This document shows, piece by piece, positions 43,435 through 52,560 of a stretch of DNA of 64,000 bases (the stretch's first letter is position 1; every line of letters begins with the position of its first letter). Source of the DNA: Lachnospiraceae bacterium (lineage in GTDB: Bacteria; Bacillota; Clostridia; Lachnospirales; Lachnospiraceae). The stretch is from assembly GCA_017513125.1 (NCBI GenBank), contig JAFWDI010000028.1, forward strand, positions 1 to 64,000, read 5' to 3'. Both the position numbers and the translations under genes were made by a program. Under the pieces are notes generated by a model. The model was not told the DNA's origin, made no database searches, and saw only the letters and a program-made list of their open reading frames with translations.

Positions 43435-44376
43435 TCAGTATCCGTAATACTCCAGAATTCCGTCGCAGATGCCCTGCGCCATGCGGTCCTGCATGCCCGG
43501 GTCGTTCATCAGGCTGTCCTCGTCGGGGTTCGACATGAAGCCCATCTCGATCAGGGTCACCGGGATCTCGCTCCAGTTCGTGCCGGTCAGGTCGTCGCGC
43601 GCGACCACGCCGCGGCTCGAGAAGCCGGTGGCGGCGCAGTAGTGGTTGATCACGCAGGAGGAGAGCCGGTAGCTCGCGTCGTACAGGTAGGAGTTCCAGG
43701 GGTTTCCGGAACTCATGCAGATGCAGTGCGCGCCGCGGGTGCCCGGATCGCTGCTGCCGTCCGCGTGGATGCGGATGTAGACGTCGGCGCCGGAGGCATT
43801 GGCCGCCTGGGCACGCTCGACGTTCGAGATGCTGACGTCGTTCGACGAGCGGATCATATACACGCCGATGCCGGCCGCTTCGAGCTTCTGCTGGAGCAGA
43901 AGGGCGATGGTCAGGTTCAGCTGGTACTCGGGAATTCCGGTGACGCAGCCGCTGGTGCCGCTGGAGACGCGCGCCTTCGTGGTGCCGCTGCCGGGACCGA
44001 CGGGCTCCTGGCCGGAGTCGCCGTAGAGCTGGTGGCCGGCGTCGATCGCGACGATGTGCGAGCCGCTGACCACGCGGGGGGCGTCCGTTTCCTCGGGTGC
44101 GGGAGTTTCGGTCTCGGTCTCGGTTTCGGTCTCGGTCTCCGGAGCCGGAGTCTCGGTCCCGGAGCCGTCGGGGGCGGCCGCATCGGAGCCGTCGGCCCCC
44201 GGGCGGTCCACCGTCATAATGCCCGGGCGGACAAGGTTCTTCCCGGAGCGGTCGATCTGCGCCACGTCCTGTGTGACGGACGACTCATCGTCCCGCGAAG
44301 ATCCGCAGCCCGCAGCGAGAGCGGAGAAGCCGAGTGCGAAAGCCAGTATCAGTGCTGCTGCACGGATTTTTTTCAT
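43435..44376 (-). CDS. Lipoprotein N-acetylmuramoyl-L-alanine amidase (Amidase_3)
   Basis: 313 residues. The lipobox AAGCGS is followed by a Thr/Glu/Pro-rich linker of about 70 residues including a run of alternating Thr-Glu. The Amidase_3 domain (about 105-313) has zinc ligands in IDAGHQ, GIPEYQLN and RIHADGS and the catalytic Glu in LIEMGFMSNPDED. It cleaves the amide between MurNAc and L-Ala in peptidoglycan, outside the membrane. It is divergent from ftsZ across a 360-bp AT-rich region, fitting a role in daughter-cell separation. Confidence 0.92.
   Translation of the reverse strand: MKKIRAAALILAFALGFSALAAGCGSSRDDESSVTQDVAQIDRSGKNLVRPGIMTVDRPGADGSDAAAPDGSGTETPAPETETETETETETPAPEETDAPRVVSGSHIVAIDAGHQLYGDSGQEPVGPGSGTTKARVSSGTSGCVTGIPEYQLNLTIALLLQQKLEAAGIGVYMIRSSNDVSISNVERAQAANASGADVYIRIHADGSSDPGTRGAHCICMSSGNPWNSYLYDASYRLSSCVINHYCAATGFSSRGVVARDDLTGTNWSEIPVTLIEMGFMSNPDEDSLMNDPGMQDRMAQGICDGILEYYGY
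44105..44140. repeat. Hexanucleotide repeat encoding (Thr-Glu)n
   Basis: Six units of GGTYTC/C (plus strand) within the amidase linker, read as Glu-Thr repeats on the minus strand. Unit length is a multiple of three, so copy change alters only linker length. Confidence 0.8.
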
Positions 44377-44736
44377 ATTAATACCTCAATATCTATACTT
44401 ACTGCGAATAATAACAGAATAGTTGTATTTTAGCCCTCCCGCTGTCCGACAACGGAATCGCTTTTATATTAACACAGAGCCTGCATATGGACTTATTACG
44501 AAAGTCTATCAATTTCCCGAAGGCGGCGTGAAAAGTGCTTGGGCGCGGCAATATCGGCGGTTTTGTCGTTATATTTCTGACAAATAAAAAAAACAGAAAA
44601 TGAAACAATTTGTAACATTTTCATGTTGATAAAAACGGACGCAGATATTATCATTGAACAAGTCAATGAATACATTACTTCCATTGATGGGCGGACTGAC
44701 TGTCCGTGCATTTTGTTTGAACGGAGGGTTTTCTCA
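44377..44736. other. AT-rich divergent promoter region of amidase and ftsZ
   Basis: 360 bp with no supportable gene. AT-rich throughout, with several TTGaca-like and TAtaaT-like matches but no single convincing pair. An in-frame extension of ftsZ upstream to 44623 exists but lacks a ribosome site, while GGAGGG at 44723 serves the GTG at 44737. Confidence 0.6.
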
Positions 44737-45939
44737 GTGTTAGAGATCAAGCTTAACGAGGCCGAACAGGCCGCGAAGATCATTGTGATCGGCATCGGCG
44801 GTGCGGGTAATAACGCGGTTTCCCGCATGATCGATGAAAATGTTGTCGGAGTTGATTTTATCGGTATTAATACGGATAAGCAGGCCCTGCAGCTCTGCAA
44901 GGCTCCCCAGACCATCCAGATCGGTGAGCGTGTCACCGGCGGCCGCGGCGCGGGCGCGAAGCCTGAGGTCGGAGAGCAGTCCGCGAATGAAAACTCGGAC
45001 CAGATCCAGGAACTGATCAAAGACGCTGACATGGTCATCGTGACCTGCGGTATGGGCGGCGGCACCGGCACCGGTGCGACCCCCGTCGTCGCGAAGCTCG
45101 CGAAGGATCTGGGCATCCTTACCGTCGGCATCGTGACGAAGCCTTTCCGTTTCGAGTCGAAGGCCCGCATGAATAACGCGCTGGCCGGCATCGATAAGCT
45201 GAAGCAGGTCGTGGATACGCTGATCGTGATTCCGAACGATAAGCTTCTGGAACTCGTGGATCGCCGCACGACCATGCCCGACGCCCTGAAGAAGGCGGAC
45301 GAGGTCCTGCAGCAGACGGTCCAGGGCATCACGGATATCATCAACTGCGCGTCGCTGATCAACTGCGACTTCGCGGATGTTCAGACCGTGATGAAGGATA
45401 AGGGCATCGCCCATGTCGGTATCGGCAGAGCCAGCGGCGACGATAAGGCCATGGAGGCTGCGAAGGCCGCAATCTCCAGCCCGCTGCTCGAGACCACGAT
45501 CGAGGGTGCGACGCACTGCATCATCTATGTGTCCGGCGATATCGGACTGCTCGAGGTTAACGACGCGACGACGTACGTTCAGGAGCTGGCCGGCGACGAC
45601 GCGAACGTCATCTTCGGCGCGAACTACACGGACGCCGAGGAGGATACCGTGTCCATCACCGTCATCGCGACCGGCGTGCAGGGTGACCGCGAGGGCATGA
45701 GCACGAAGAACGCGAAGAAGGCTGAGCCCGCGAAGGAAGAGCCGAAGGAAGAGCCTGAGGAGAAGAGCATGTTCGCGAAGACTCTGGCGCAGGCGACGCA
45801 TGATAAGAACGTGCGTGACCTGACCGAGGAGCAGGAGCGCGAGGCGATCGACATCGCCCTGGACGGCGGTGCGCAGAAGCCTTACCGCGTGTCGAAGCAG
45901 CGCACGATCAACATCCCCGGTTTCCTGATGAACGAGTGA
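44737..45939 (+). CDS. ftsZ: Cell division GTPase FtsZ
   Basis: 400 residues. GIGGAGNNAVSRM (nucleotide loop), the tubulin signature GGGTGTGATP (about 107-116), RFESKARMNNA (T5/T6 region) and NCDFADVQTVM define FtsZ. The variable linker is rich in Lys, Glu and Pro (KAEPAKEEPKEEPEE). The conserved C-terminal peptide INIPGFLMN binds FtsA/SepF/ZapA-type partners. It polymerises into the division ring at the membrane. GTG start at 44737 with GGAGGG 8 nt upstream. It stands apart from a dcw cluster. Confidence 0.98.
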   Translation: MLEIKLNEAEQAAKIIVIGIGGAGNNAVSRMIDENVVGVDFIGINTDKQALQLCKAPQTIQIGERVTGGRGAGAKPEVGEQSANENSDQIQELIKDADMVIVTCGMGGGTGTGATPVVAKLAKDLGILTVGIVTKPFRFESKARMNNALAGIDKLKQVVDTLIVIPNDKLLELVDRRTTMPDALKKADEVLQQTVQGITDIINCASLINCDFADVQTVMKDKGIAHVGIGRASGDDKAMEAAKAAISSPLLETTIEGATHCIIYVSGDIGLLEVNDATTYVQELAGDDANVIFGANYTDAEEDTVSITVIATGVQGDREGMSTKNAKKAEPAKEEPKEEPEEKSMFAKTLAQATHDKNVRDLTEEQEREAIDIALDGGAQKPYRVSKQRTINIPGFLMNE

Positions 45940-45982
45940 TCCGCCGCGAGCGGGAGACCGCTCCCGTGAAACGTATTTTTCA

Positions 45983-46013
45983 CCGCCGCCCGTTCGGGCG
46001 GCGGTGTTCTTTT
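45983..46013 (+). terminator. Terminator of ftsZ
   Basis: CCGCCGCCCG/CGGGCGGCGG (45983-45992, 45995-46004) followed by TGTTCTTTT. Confidence 0.82.
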
Positions 46014-46071
46014 ATCCGAAGTAGTTATTATCCGAAGTATCCGGTGTTCAGGAGATCGCAGTAGAGACATC

Positions 46072-46962
46072 ATGAGAGAGACATCAGACCGCAGATATGA
46101 AGTGCTTCTGGCCGTGGTGATCGCCGCGCGGGCCACTTCATTTATGTTCAGTAAGGTCCTTCTGGAAAGCCTGGGCGAGTTCGACCTGCTGGCCATTCGT
46201 TTTCTGCTGGCTTTTGCGCTGCTTTGCATCGCATTCCCGAAGAAACTGCGCATGGACCGGAAGACCTTTCTGGGCGGGCTGGCCATCGGAGCCATGTATT
46301 TTCTGGTGCTGTCATGTGAGCTGAAAGCGCTGCAGAACGCGGACTCGTCGCTGGTGTCGCTGCTGGAGAACTGCGCCATCATTTTCGTGCCGGTGATCGA
46401 GACGGTCCTGATCCGCCGGCTGCCGAAGAAGATCACCGTGATCTGCACAGCGGTGGCATTTGCGGGCGTGGTGTGTCTGGCGCTGCAGCAGGGACGGCTT
46501 ACGGGAAGTTTCGGCTGGGGACTGATGAGTGCCGTGCTTTATGCGGCGGCCATCATCGTGACGTCGAAAGTAACTTCAGGGGATACGGATCCGCTCTCGG
46601 CGGGGATCGTTCAGCTCGGGACCATGGGCGTCCTGGCGCTGGCGGCAGCGATCGGTTTTCGCGAACTGATGCTGCCGAGGGAACCGCGCCAGTGGCTCAT
46701 GATTCTGGCGCTGGCAGCGGTCTGCTCCAGTTTCGGATTCGCTTTTCAGACCGTGGCACAGAGCCGCGTGCCGGCTGCCCGGGCGGGGCTGTTCTGCGCC
46801 ATCAGTCCGGCGGTCGCGGCCATTCTGGGTGTGGTCGTGCTGAGGGAGCACCTGGGAATCGTGGGAGTGATCGGGCTGGCACTGATCCTCTTCAGCATTG
46901 CCCTGCCGTATCTTCGATCAGACAGATCGCCTGTGCCGCAATGCCCAGACCCTCGCCGGTAA
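46072..46962 (+). CDS. EamA/DMT-family permease
   Basis: 296 residues with ten predicted membrane helices in two EamA repeats ([42 protein letters not shown]). Typical drug/metabolite transporter; the substrate is unknown. The final 15 residues ([15 protein letters not shown]) are encoded inside the 3' end of ispF on the other strand: the two genes overlap tail to tail by 71 nt. Confidence 0.88.
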   Translation: MRETSDRRYEVLLAVVIAARATSFMFSKVLLESLGEFDLLAIRFLLAFALLCIAFPKKLRMDRKTFLGGLAIGAMYFLVLSCELKALQNADSSLVSLLENCAIIFVPVIETVLIRRLPKKITVICTAVAFAGVVCLALQQGRLTGSFGWGLMSAVLYAAAIIVTSKVTSGDTDPLSAGIVQLGTMGVLALAAAIGFRELMLPREPRQWLMILALAAVCSSFGFAFQTVAQSRVPAARAGLFCAISPAVAAILGVVVLREHLGIVGVIGLALILFSIALPYLRSDRSPVPQCPDPRR

Positions 46963-47380
46963 AGCCCAGGCCCTCCTCGGTCGTGGCTTTCACGCTGACC
47001 TGCGAGATGTCGATCCCGAGCGCCTCCGCGATGTTCGCGCGCATCCGTTCCCGGTGCGGCGCCATCTTCGGACGCTGGGCAATGATGATCGCGTCGATAT
47101 TTCCCACGCGCCACCCGGCCTCTGAGAGGAGACGTCCGACTTCGCGCAGCAGGGCGAGGCTGTCGGCGCCCGCGTAGGCGGGGTCATTGTCCGGAAAGTG
47201 CTGTCCGATGTCACCGAGCGCCGCGGCGCCCAGCAGAGCGTCCATGACCGCGTGCAGCAGCACGTCCGCGTCCGAGTGCCCCAGCAGTCCGAGCTCATAG
47301 GGGATCTTCACGCCTCCGATGATGAGGTCGCGCCCTTCGGTGAGGCGGTGCACGTCGTATCCGAGACCCATTCTGATCAT
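46892..47380 (-). CDS. ispF: 2-C-methyl-D-erythritol 2,4-cyclodiphosphate synthase IspF
   Basis: 162 residues, full length. Metal and substrate residues are visible in GLGYDVHRL (D9, H11), [13 protein letters not shown] (His and Asp), [12 protein letters not shown] and [14 protein letters not shown]. It makes the cyclodiphosphate intermediate of the MEP isoprenoid pathway as a trimer with Zn2+. GGAGGAA precedes the ATG. ispD is not adjacent. Confidence 0.97.
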   Translation of the reverse strand: MIRMGLGYDVHRLTEGRDLIIGGVKIPYELGLLGHSDADVLLHAVMDALLGAAALGDIGQHFPDNDPAYAGADSLALLREVGRLLSEAGWRVGNIDAIIIAQRPKMAPHRERMRANIAEALGIDISQVSVKATTEEGLGFTGEGLGIAAQAICLIEDTAGQC

Positions 47381-47438
47381 ATGTGTTCCTCCGATCTGCG
47401 GGGATCCGCTCGCGGGCGGCAGTCACTGCAAAAGTGGC

Positions 47439-47467
47439 TTGTTTTTTCCCCGGTCAGGGTATATTAT
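47439..47467 (+). promoter_or_regulatory. Promoter of tRNA-Gly
   Basis: TTGTTT (47439-47444), 17-bp spacer, TATTAT (47462-47467), about 30 nt before the tRNA. Confidence 0.75.
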
Positions 47468-47496
47468 AGCAAAGTCAGTCTCATATCGTCCATTAT

Positions 47497-47567
47497 GCGG
47501 ATATAGTTCATCGGTAGAACACCAGCTTCCCAAGCTGGATAGGCGGGTTCGACTCCCGTTATCCGCT
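47497..47567 (+). tRNA. tRNA-Gly (anticodon CCC)
   Basis: Acceptor GCGGATA/TATCCGC (47497-47503, 47560-47566) with discriminator T. The anticodon stem CCAGC/GCTGG holds TTCCCAA with CCC at 47529-47531. T loop GTTCGAC. A T-run (TTTTTTC) directly after the tRNA probably ends transcription. CCA is not encoded. Confidence 0.97.
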
Positions 47568-47701
47568 TTTTTCTTTTGCTTAAAGCATTGTTTTCCCTCT
47601 TCCCTATGTGTTAAAATTCTTTTTTAGTGCGTAGAGCCGCACGATTCCCTTGCCGGCGCCCGGTAGGCGCAGGACATCAGAAGAAAGGAATGAATACTAT
47701 C

Positions 47702-49477
47702 ATGGGAATGAACAGAGAAGAGTTTTTGGAAGTGTACCGTCATTCGCTGGCCCACGTGCTCGCGAAGGCAGTCATCGAGATCTACGGCATCGAGAACGTG
47801 CAGTACGCGATCGGTCCGCAGATCGCCGACGGTTTTTACTATGACTTCCTCCTGCCGAAGGCCATCACCGAGGACGAGATCCCCGCGATCGAGGCGAAGA
47901 TGCGCGAGATCCTGAAGCGGAAGGAAGACTGGACGGTGAAGGAGATCACCCGCGACGAGGGCCTCGAGCTCTTTAAGGACCAGAAGTTTAAGACTGAGCT
48001 GATCCGGGACATCGATCCGTCCGAGAAGCTGACGATCTACTACACCGGCGACGATTTCGTCGACCTGTGCCGCGGCCCTCACGTGCCGAACTCCGCGGAG
48101 CTGCTCTCGGCGGCTTTCCAGATCAAGTCGGTCTCCAGCGCCTACTGGCGCGGCGACGAGCACCGCGATTCGCTGCAGCGCGTATATGTGTACGCGTTCC
48201 CGAACCCGAAGGATCTGAAGGCGCACCTGGCGTTCATCCGCGAGGCGCTCGAGCGCGATCATAAGAAACTGGGACAGCAGCTCGACCTGTTCATGTTTAA
48301 GGAGACCTCCCCCGGCATGCCTTACTGGCTGCCGCGCGGCTGGCGCATGTACCGCGCGCTGATCGAGTACTGGCGCGGCCTGCACGATGTGGCCGGATAT
48401 CAGGAGATCTCGGCCCCGATCATTAATAATAAAAAGCTGTGGCTGATCTCGGGTCATTGGGCGCATTACCAGAATAACATGTTCCTGTGCCCGGGCTCCG
48501 ACTGGACCCCGGACGCGGACGACATGATGGCCGCGAAGCCCATGAACTGCCCGAACGCCATGATGACCTATAAGCGCACCGCGCACTCGTACCGCGAGCT
48601 TCCGATCCGCTATAACGAGCTCGACGTCATCCACCGGAAGGAGAAGTCCGGCCAGATGAACGGCCTGTTCCGCGTGCAGGAGTTCCGCCAGGACGACGAC
48701 CACACCTTCGTGATGGAGTCGCAGATCGAGGAGGAGGCGGACGCCATCCTCGACCTGGCCGAGAAGATCTACGCGACCTTCGGCCTGACCTACCGCGCCG
48801 AGTTCTCGACCCGCCCGGATGATTTCATGGGCGAGATCGAGACATGGGACCGCGCCGAGGCCGCGATCAAGCGTATTCTGGACCGTCGTTTCGGCGAGGG
48901 GAATTATGAGATAAACGAAGGCGACGGAGCCTTTTACGGCCCGAAGATCGACCTGCAGGTGAAAGACGCGCTGGGCCGCGAGTGGCAGTGCGGCACCGTG
49001 CAGATCGACTTCCAGCTGCCGCATAACTTCGGCCTGACCTATCAGGACAGCGACGGCACCGCGAAGGAGCCCGTGGTCCTGCACCGCGCGATCTTCGGTT
49101 CGCTGGAGCGCTTCATCGGCATCATCATCGAGCACTATAAGGGCGCGTTTCCGTTCTGGCTGAGTCCGTTCCAGGTCGGCGTCGTGCCGATCCGTCCGGA
49201 GCACAATGCCTACGCGCGCGAAGTCGTCGAGACCCTGCAGGGCATCGGCGTGCGCGTCGAGGTCGACTACGCGGATAAGAACATGAACGAGAAGATCAAG
49301 TTCTATAAGACCATGAAGGATCCCTACATCCTGGTCATCGGCGATAAGGAAGTCGAGGAGCGTACCGTGGCGGTCACGACCCGCGGATCGAAGGAGCAGC
49401 GCCACGGCGTGAAGCTGGAGGAGTTCGCGGAGCTGTGCGCGAAGCAGAACCGGGAGAAGAAGATCGACCTGGAGTAA
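47702..49477 (+). CDS. thrS: Threonyl-tRNA synthetase lacking the N-terminal TGS domain
   Basis: About 591 residues. The protein begins directly at the N2 editing domain (REEFLEVYRHSLAHVLAKAV with the HxxxH zinc pair H14/H18, DLCRGPHVPN), then the class II catalytic core (PGMPYWLPRGW, zinc Cys in MNCPNAM, FRVQEFRQDDDH, GDGAFYGPKID, LHRAIFGSLERF) and the anticodon-binding domain (PFWLSPFQVGVVPI). The roughly 60-residue TGS domain of the common enzyme is missing. It charges tRNA-Thr. AAAGGA is best spaced for the ATG at 47702; ATGs at 47690 and 47708 are also in frame. No T-box is seen in the leader. Confidence 0.95.
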   Translation: MGMNREEFLEVYRHSLAHVLAKAVIEIYGIENVQYAIGPQIADGFYYDFLLPKAITEDEIPAIEAKMREILKRKEDWTVKEITRDEGLELFKDQKFKTELIRDIDPSEKLTIYYTGDDFVDLCRGPHVPNSAELLSAAFQIKSVSSAYWRGDEHRDSLQRVYVYAFPNPKDLKAHLAFIREALERDHKKLGQQLDLFMFKETSPGMPYWLPRGWRMYRALIEYWRGLHDVAGYQEISAPIINNKKLWLISGHWAHYQNNMFLCPGSDWTPDADDMMAAKPMNCPNAMMTYKRTAHSYRELPIRYNELDVIHRKEKSGQMNGLFRVQEFRQDDDHTFVMESQIEEEADAILDLAEKIYATFGLTYRAEFSTRPDDFMGEIETWDRAEAAIKRILDRRFGEGNYEINEGDGAFYGPKIDLQVKDALGREWQCGTVQIDFQLPHNFGLTYQDSDGTAKEPVVLHRAIFGSLERFIGIIIEHYKGAFPFWLSPFQVGVVPIRPEHNAYAREVVETLQGIGVRVEVDYADKNMNEKIKFYKTMKDPYILVIGDKEVEERTVAVTTRGSKEQRHGVKLEEFAELCAKQNREKKIDLE

Positions 49478-49517
49478 GCGAGCGGATATGCGCGATATTG
49501 AGTGAACAGATGCGGAA

Positions 49518-49553
49518 GGCCCGGCCATGCATGCATGAGACCGGGCCTTTTTA
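49518..49553 (+). terminator. Terminator of thrS
   Basis: GGCCCGG/CCGGGCC (49518-49524, 49541-49547), inner palindrome ATGCATGCAT, then TTTTTAT. Confidence 0.85.
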
Positions 49554-49724
49554 TGTCTGTTAAGTGATTTTATACAACGATCGAGGGGTTTTATTGTATA
49601 TTTTCTACATTTTACCTCCGCTGATCGCATTGAACGGAACCCGGATTATTAGTAAGATTAACGTATAAGAGTGTATTTATATTAACGCCCGGAAAAGGGC
49701 GTCAGCAGTAAGGAAAGGACCGGA

Positions 49725-52382
49725 ATGAGACACAGTCATAAGTTTGCACGCAAATATGTTTATACTTTTTCCGAGGGCGATGCCTCGATGCGCGAGATCC
49801 TCGGCGGAAAGGGCGCGAACCTGGCGCAGATGGTCCGTCTGGGGCTGCCTGTGCCGTTCGGCATCACGGTCACGACCGAGGCCTGCAACCGTTATTATGA
49901 AGACGGCAGACAGATCTCCGACGAGATTCGTGAGCAGATCTTCTGGTATTTCGGAAAGCTTGAGGAGGTCGTCCGGAAAAAACTGGGCGATCCTTCGAAT
50001 CCGCTTCTGGTATCGGTCCGCTCGGGCGCGCGCGCGTCGATGCCCGGCATGATGGACACGATCCTGAACCTGGGCCTGAACGATGAAGTCGCGGCGGGCA
50101 TGGTCGCGTCGGCCGAGAGCCCGGATTTTGAGCGCTTCGTCTACGATTCGTACCGCCGCTTTATCCAGATGTTCGCGGACGTAGTCATGGGCATCGATAA
50201 AAAGCGTTTCGAGGTCATCATCGACGATGTGAAGGCTGAGAAGGGCGTGAAGCTGGACATCGAGCTGGACACGGACGACATGAAGGAACTCGTCCGCCGC
50301 TTTAAGGCGTTCTATAAAGAGCAGAAGGGCGAGGATTTCCCGTCCGATCCGAAGGAGCAGCTGATCGAGGCGGTCACCGCGGTGTTCCGTTCCTGGGACA
50401 ATGACCGCGCGAACGTCTACCGCCGCATGAATAACATCCCTTACAGCTGGGGCACCGCCGTGAACATCCAGATGATGGTGTTCGGAAACCGGAACGAGCG
50501 CTCCGGCAGCGGCGTGGCGTTCACGCGCGACCCCGCGACGGGCGAGAAGGCCCTGTTCGGCGAGTATCTGATCAATGCCCAGGGCGAGGACGTCGTGGCC
50601 GGCATCCGCACGCCTTCTCCGATCGAGGATCTGAAGAAGGATATGCCCGAGATCTACGACGAGTTCGCCCGCTACGCGCAGACGCTCGAGAATTATTATA
50701 AAGACATGCAGGATATGGAGTTTACCATCGAGGACGGGAAACTCTATATGCTGCAGACCCGGAACGGAAAGCGCACCGCGAGCGCCGCGATCAAGGTCGC
50801 GGTCGATCTCGTGGACGAGGGTATGATCACCGAGGACGAGGCGGTCCTGCGTGTGGAGCCGCAGCAGCTCGATTCGCTTCTGCACCCGCAGTTCGACGCG
50901 AAGGCGCTGAAGAAGGCCGAGGAAATCGGCCAGGGCCTCGCGGCTTCGCCCGGTGCGGCCTGCGGAAAGGTCGTATTCACCGCGGAGGATGCGAAGGAGT
51001 GGGCCGCCCGCGGCGAGAAGGTCGTGCTGGTGCGCCTGGAGACTTCGCCCGAGGATATCGAGGGCATGACCGCGGCGCAGGGCATCCTGACCGCGCGCGG
51101 CGGCATGACCAGCCACGCGGCCGTCGTGGCGCGCGGCATGGGTTCTTGCTGTGTGTCCGGCTGCGGCGCCATTCAGATGCACGAGGAAGAGAAGTATTTC
51201 GTGCTCGCGGGGCATACGATCCGCGAAGGCGATTTCATTTCGATCGACGGTTCGACCGGTAAGGTCTATCTGGGGCAGGTCCCCTCGGTCAGCGCGATGA
51301 TCTCCGGCGATTTCGGACGGTTCATGGCGTGGGCCGACGAGCGCCGGGCGCTGGAGGTCCGCACGAACGCGGACAACCCGCGCGACGCCGCGCAGGCGCT
51401 GGAGTTCGGCGCGCAGGGCATCGGCCTGACCCGCACCGAGCATATGTTCTTCGAGGGCGAGCGCATCAAGGCTATCCGAGAGATGATCGTCGCGAAGACC
51501 ACCGAGGCGAGAAAGACCGCGCTCGCGAAGCTTCTGCCGTTCCAGCAGAGCGACTTCGAGGGCATTTACGAGGTCATGGGCGAGCTGCCCGTGACGATCC
51601 GGCTTCTGGATCCGCCGCTGCATGAGTTCCTGCCGCAGGAGGACGCGGACATTCAGGAGATCGCGGACGAGCTCGGCATGACGTTCGACGAGCTGAAGCA
51701 GGTCGTCGCGAGCCTGCACGAGTTTAACCCGATGATGGGCCACCGCGGATGCCGCCTGGCAGTCAGCTATCCGGAGATCGCCGAGATGCAGACGACCGCG
51801 ATCATTTCCGCTGCGATCAATGTCTCGAAGCGCACCGGAAACCGCATCGTGCCGGAGATCATGATCCCGCTGGTGGGCGAGGTGAAGGAGCTGAAATTCG
51901 TGAAGAACACGGTCACGGCCACCGCGGACCGTCTGATCGCGGAGGCGGGCATTAAGATGCGCTACGAGGTCGGCACAATGATCGAGATCCCGCGCGCCGC
52001 GCTGACCGCGGACGAGATCGCGAAGGAAGCGGATTTCTTCAGCTTCGGCACGAACGACCTGACGCAGATGACGTTCGGCTTCAGCCGCGACGACGCCGGG
52101 AAGTTCCTGGGCGCGTATTACGACAATAAGATCTATGAGAGCGATCCGTTCGCCAGACTGGACCAGACGGGCGTAGGAAAGCTCGTAGAAATGGCGGCCA
52201 GACTCGGCCGGCAGACCCGCCCGGATATCTCTCTGGGCATCTGCGGCGAGCACGGCGGCGAGCCTACCTCGGTGGAGTTCTGTCACAATGTCGGCCTGGA
52301 TTACGTGAGCTGCTCGCCGTTCCGCGTCCCGATCGCGCGTCTGGCGGCGGCGCAGGCGAACATTAAGAATCCGAGAAAGTAA
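49725..52382 (+). CDS. ppdK: Pyruvate, phosphate dikinase
   Basis: 885 residues, full length. The N-terminal ATP-grasp domain (EILGGKGANLAQM, SVRSGARASMPGMMDTILNLG), swivelling phospho-His domain with catalytic His464 in GGMTSHAAVVARG, and the C-terminal PEP-pyruvate barrel with Cys840 in GICGEHGGEP are intact. It interconverts ATP, pyruvate and phosphate with AMP, PEP and pyrophosphate, replacing pyruvate kinase or driving gluconeogenesis in anaerobes. AAGGAAAGGA precedes the ATG. No regulatory protein (DUF299) is adjacent. Its ATP-grasp part is related to the protein at 26490. Confidence 0.98.
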   Translation: MRHSHKFARKYVYTFSEGDASMREILGGKGANLAQMVRLGLPVPFGITVTTEACNRYYEDGRQISDEIREQIFWYFGKLEEVVRKKLGDPSNPLLVSVRSGARASMPGMMDTILNLGLNDEVAAGMVASAESPDFERFVYDSYRRFIQMFADVVMGIDKKRFEVIIDDVKAEKGVKLDIELDTDDMKELVRRFKAFYKEQKGEDFPSDPKEQLIEAVTAVFRSWDNDRANVYRRMNNIPYSWGTAVNIQMMVFGNRNERSGSGVAFTRDPATGEKALFGEYLINAQGEDVVAGIRTPSPIEDLKKDMPEIYDEFARYAQTLENYYKDMQDMEFTIEDGKLYMLQTRNGKRTASAAIKVAVDLVDEGMITEDEAVLRVEPQQLDSLLHPQFDAKALKKAEEIGQGLAASPGAACGKVVFTAEDAKEWAARGEKVVLVRLETSPEDIEGMTAAQGILTARGGMTSHAAVVARGMGSCCVSGCGAIQMHEEEKYFVLAGHTIREGDFISIDGSTGKVYLGQVPSVSAMISGDFGRFMAWADERRALEVRTNADNPRDAAQALEFGAQGIGLTRTEHMFFEGERIKAIREMIVAKTTEARKTALAKLLPFQQSDFEGIYEVMGELPVTIRLLDPPLHEFLPQEDADIQEIADELGMTFDELKQVVASLHEFNPMMGHRGCRLAVSYPEIAEMQTTAIISAAINVSKRTGNRIVPEIMIPLVGEVKELKFVKNTVTATADRLIAEAGIKMRYEVGTMIEIPRAALTADEIAKEADFFSFGTNDLTQMTFGFSRDDAGKFLGAYYDNKIYESDPFARLDQTGVGKLVEMAARLGRQTRPDISLGICGEHGGEPTSVEFCHNVGLDYVSCSPFRVPIARLAAAQANIKNPRK

Positions 52383-52413
52383 GGCGCACGACGCCGACCA
52401 CGGAAAAGATCGG

Positions 52414-52447
52414 GAGCGGGAGCCGGTAGAGGCCCCCGCTCTTTTTT
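52414..52447 (+). terminator. Terminator of ppdK
   Basis: GAGCGGG-A-GCC pairs with GGC-C-CCCGCTC around a GGTAGA loop, then TTTTTTG. Confidence 0.87.
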
Positions 52448-52560
52448 GCGCAAAAATGTCGTTTCGAAGAGTGCGGTCCGGGTGAAAATCACGTACAATG
52501 AGAAGCAGATATAAACTGACTGAGATCTCATGATCTGCGTATTTTCGGAAAGGAGCCGTG

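Noticed and set aside
44105..44160. Short regular repeat, possible CRISPR-like array
   Set aside because: Units are 6 bp without spacers and encode a Thr-Glu linker in frame.
46473..47177. Long plus-strand frame through the DMT permease and ispF region
   Set aside because: Gly/Arg-rich shadow frame running through two well-supported genes.
49677..52286. 869-codon open frame antisense to ppdK
   Set aside because: Shadow frame of a strongly biased gene; no recognisable motifs.
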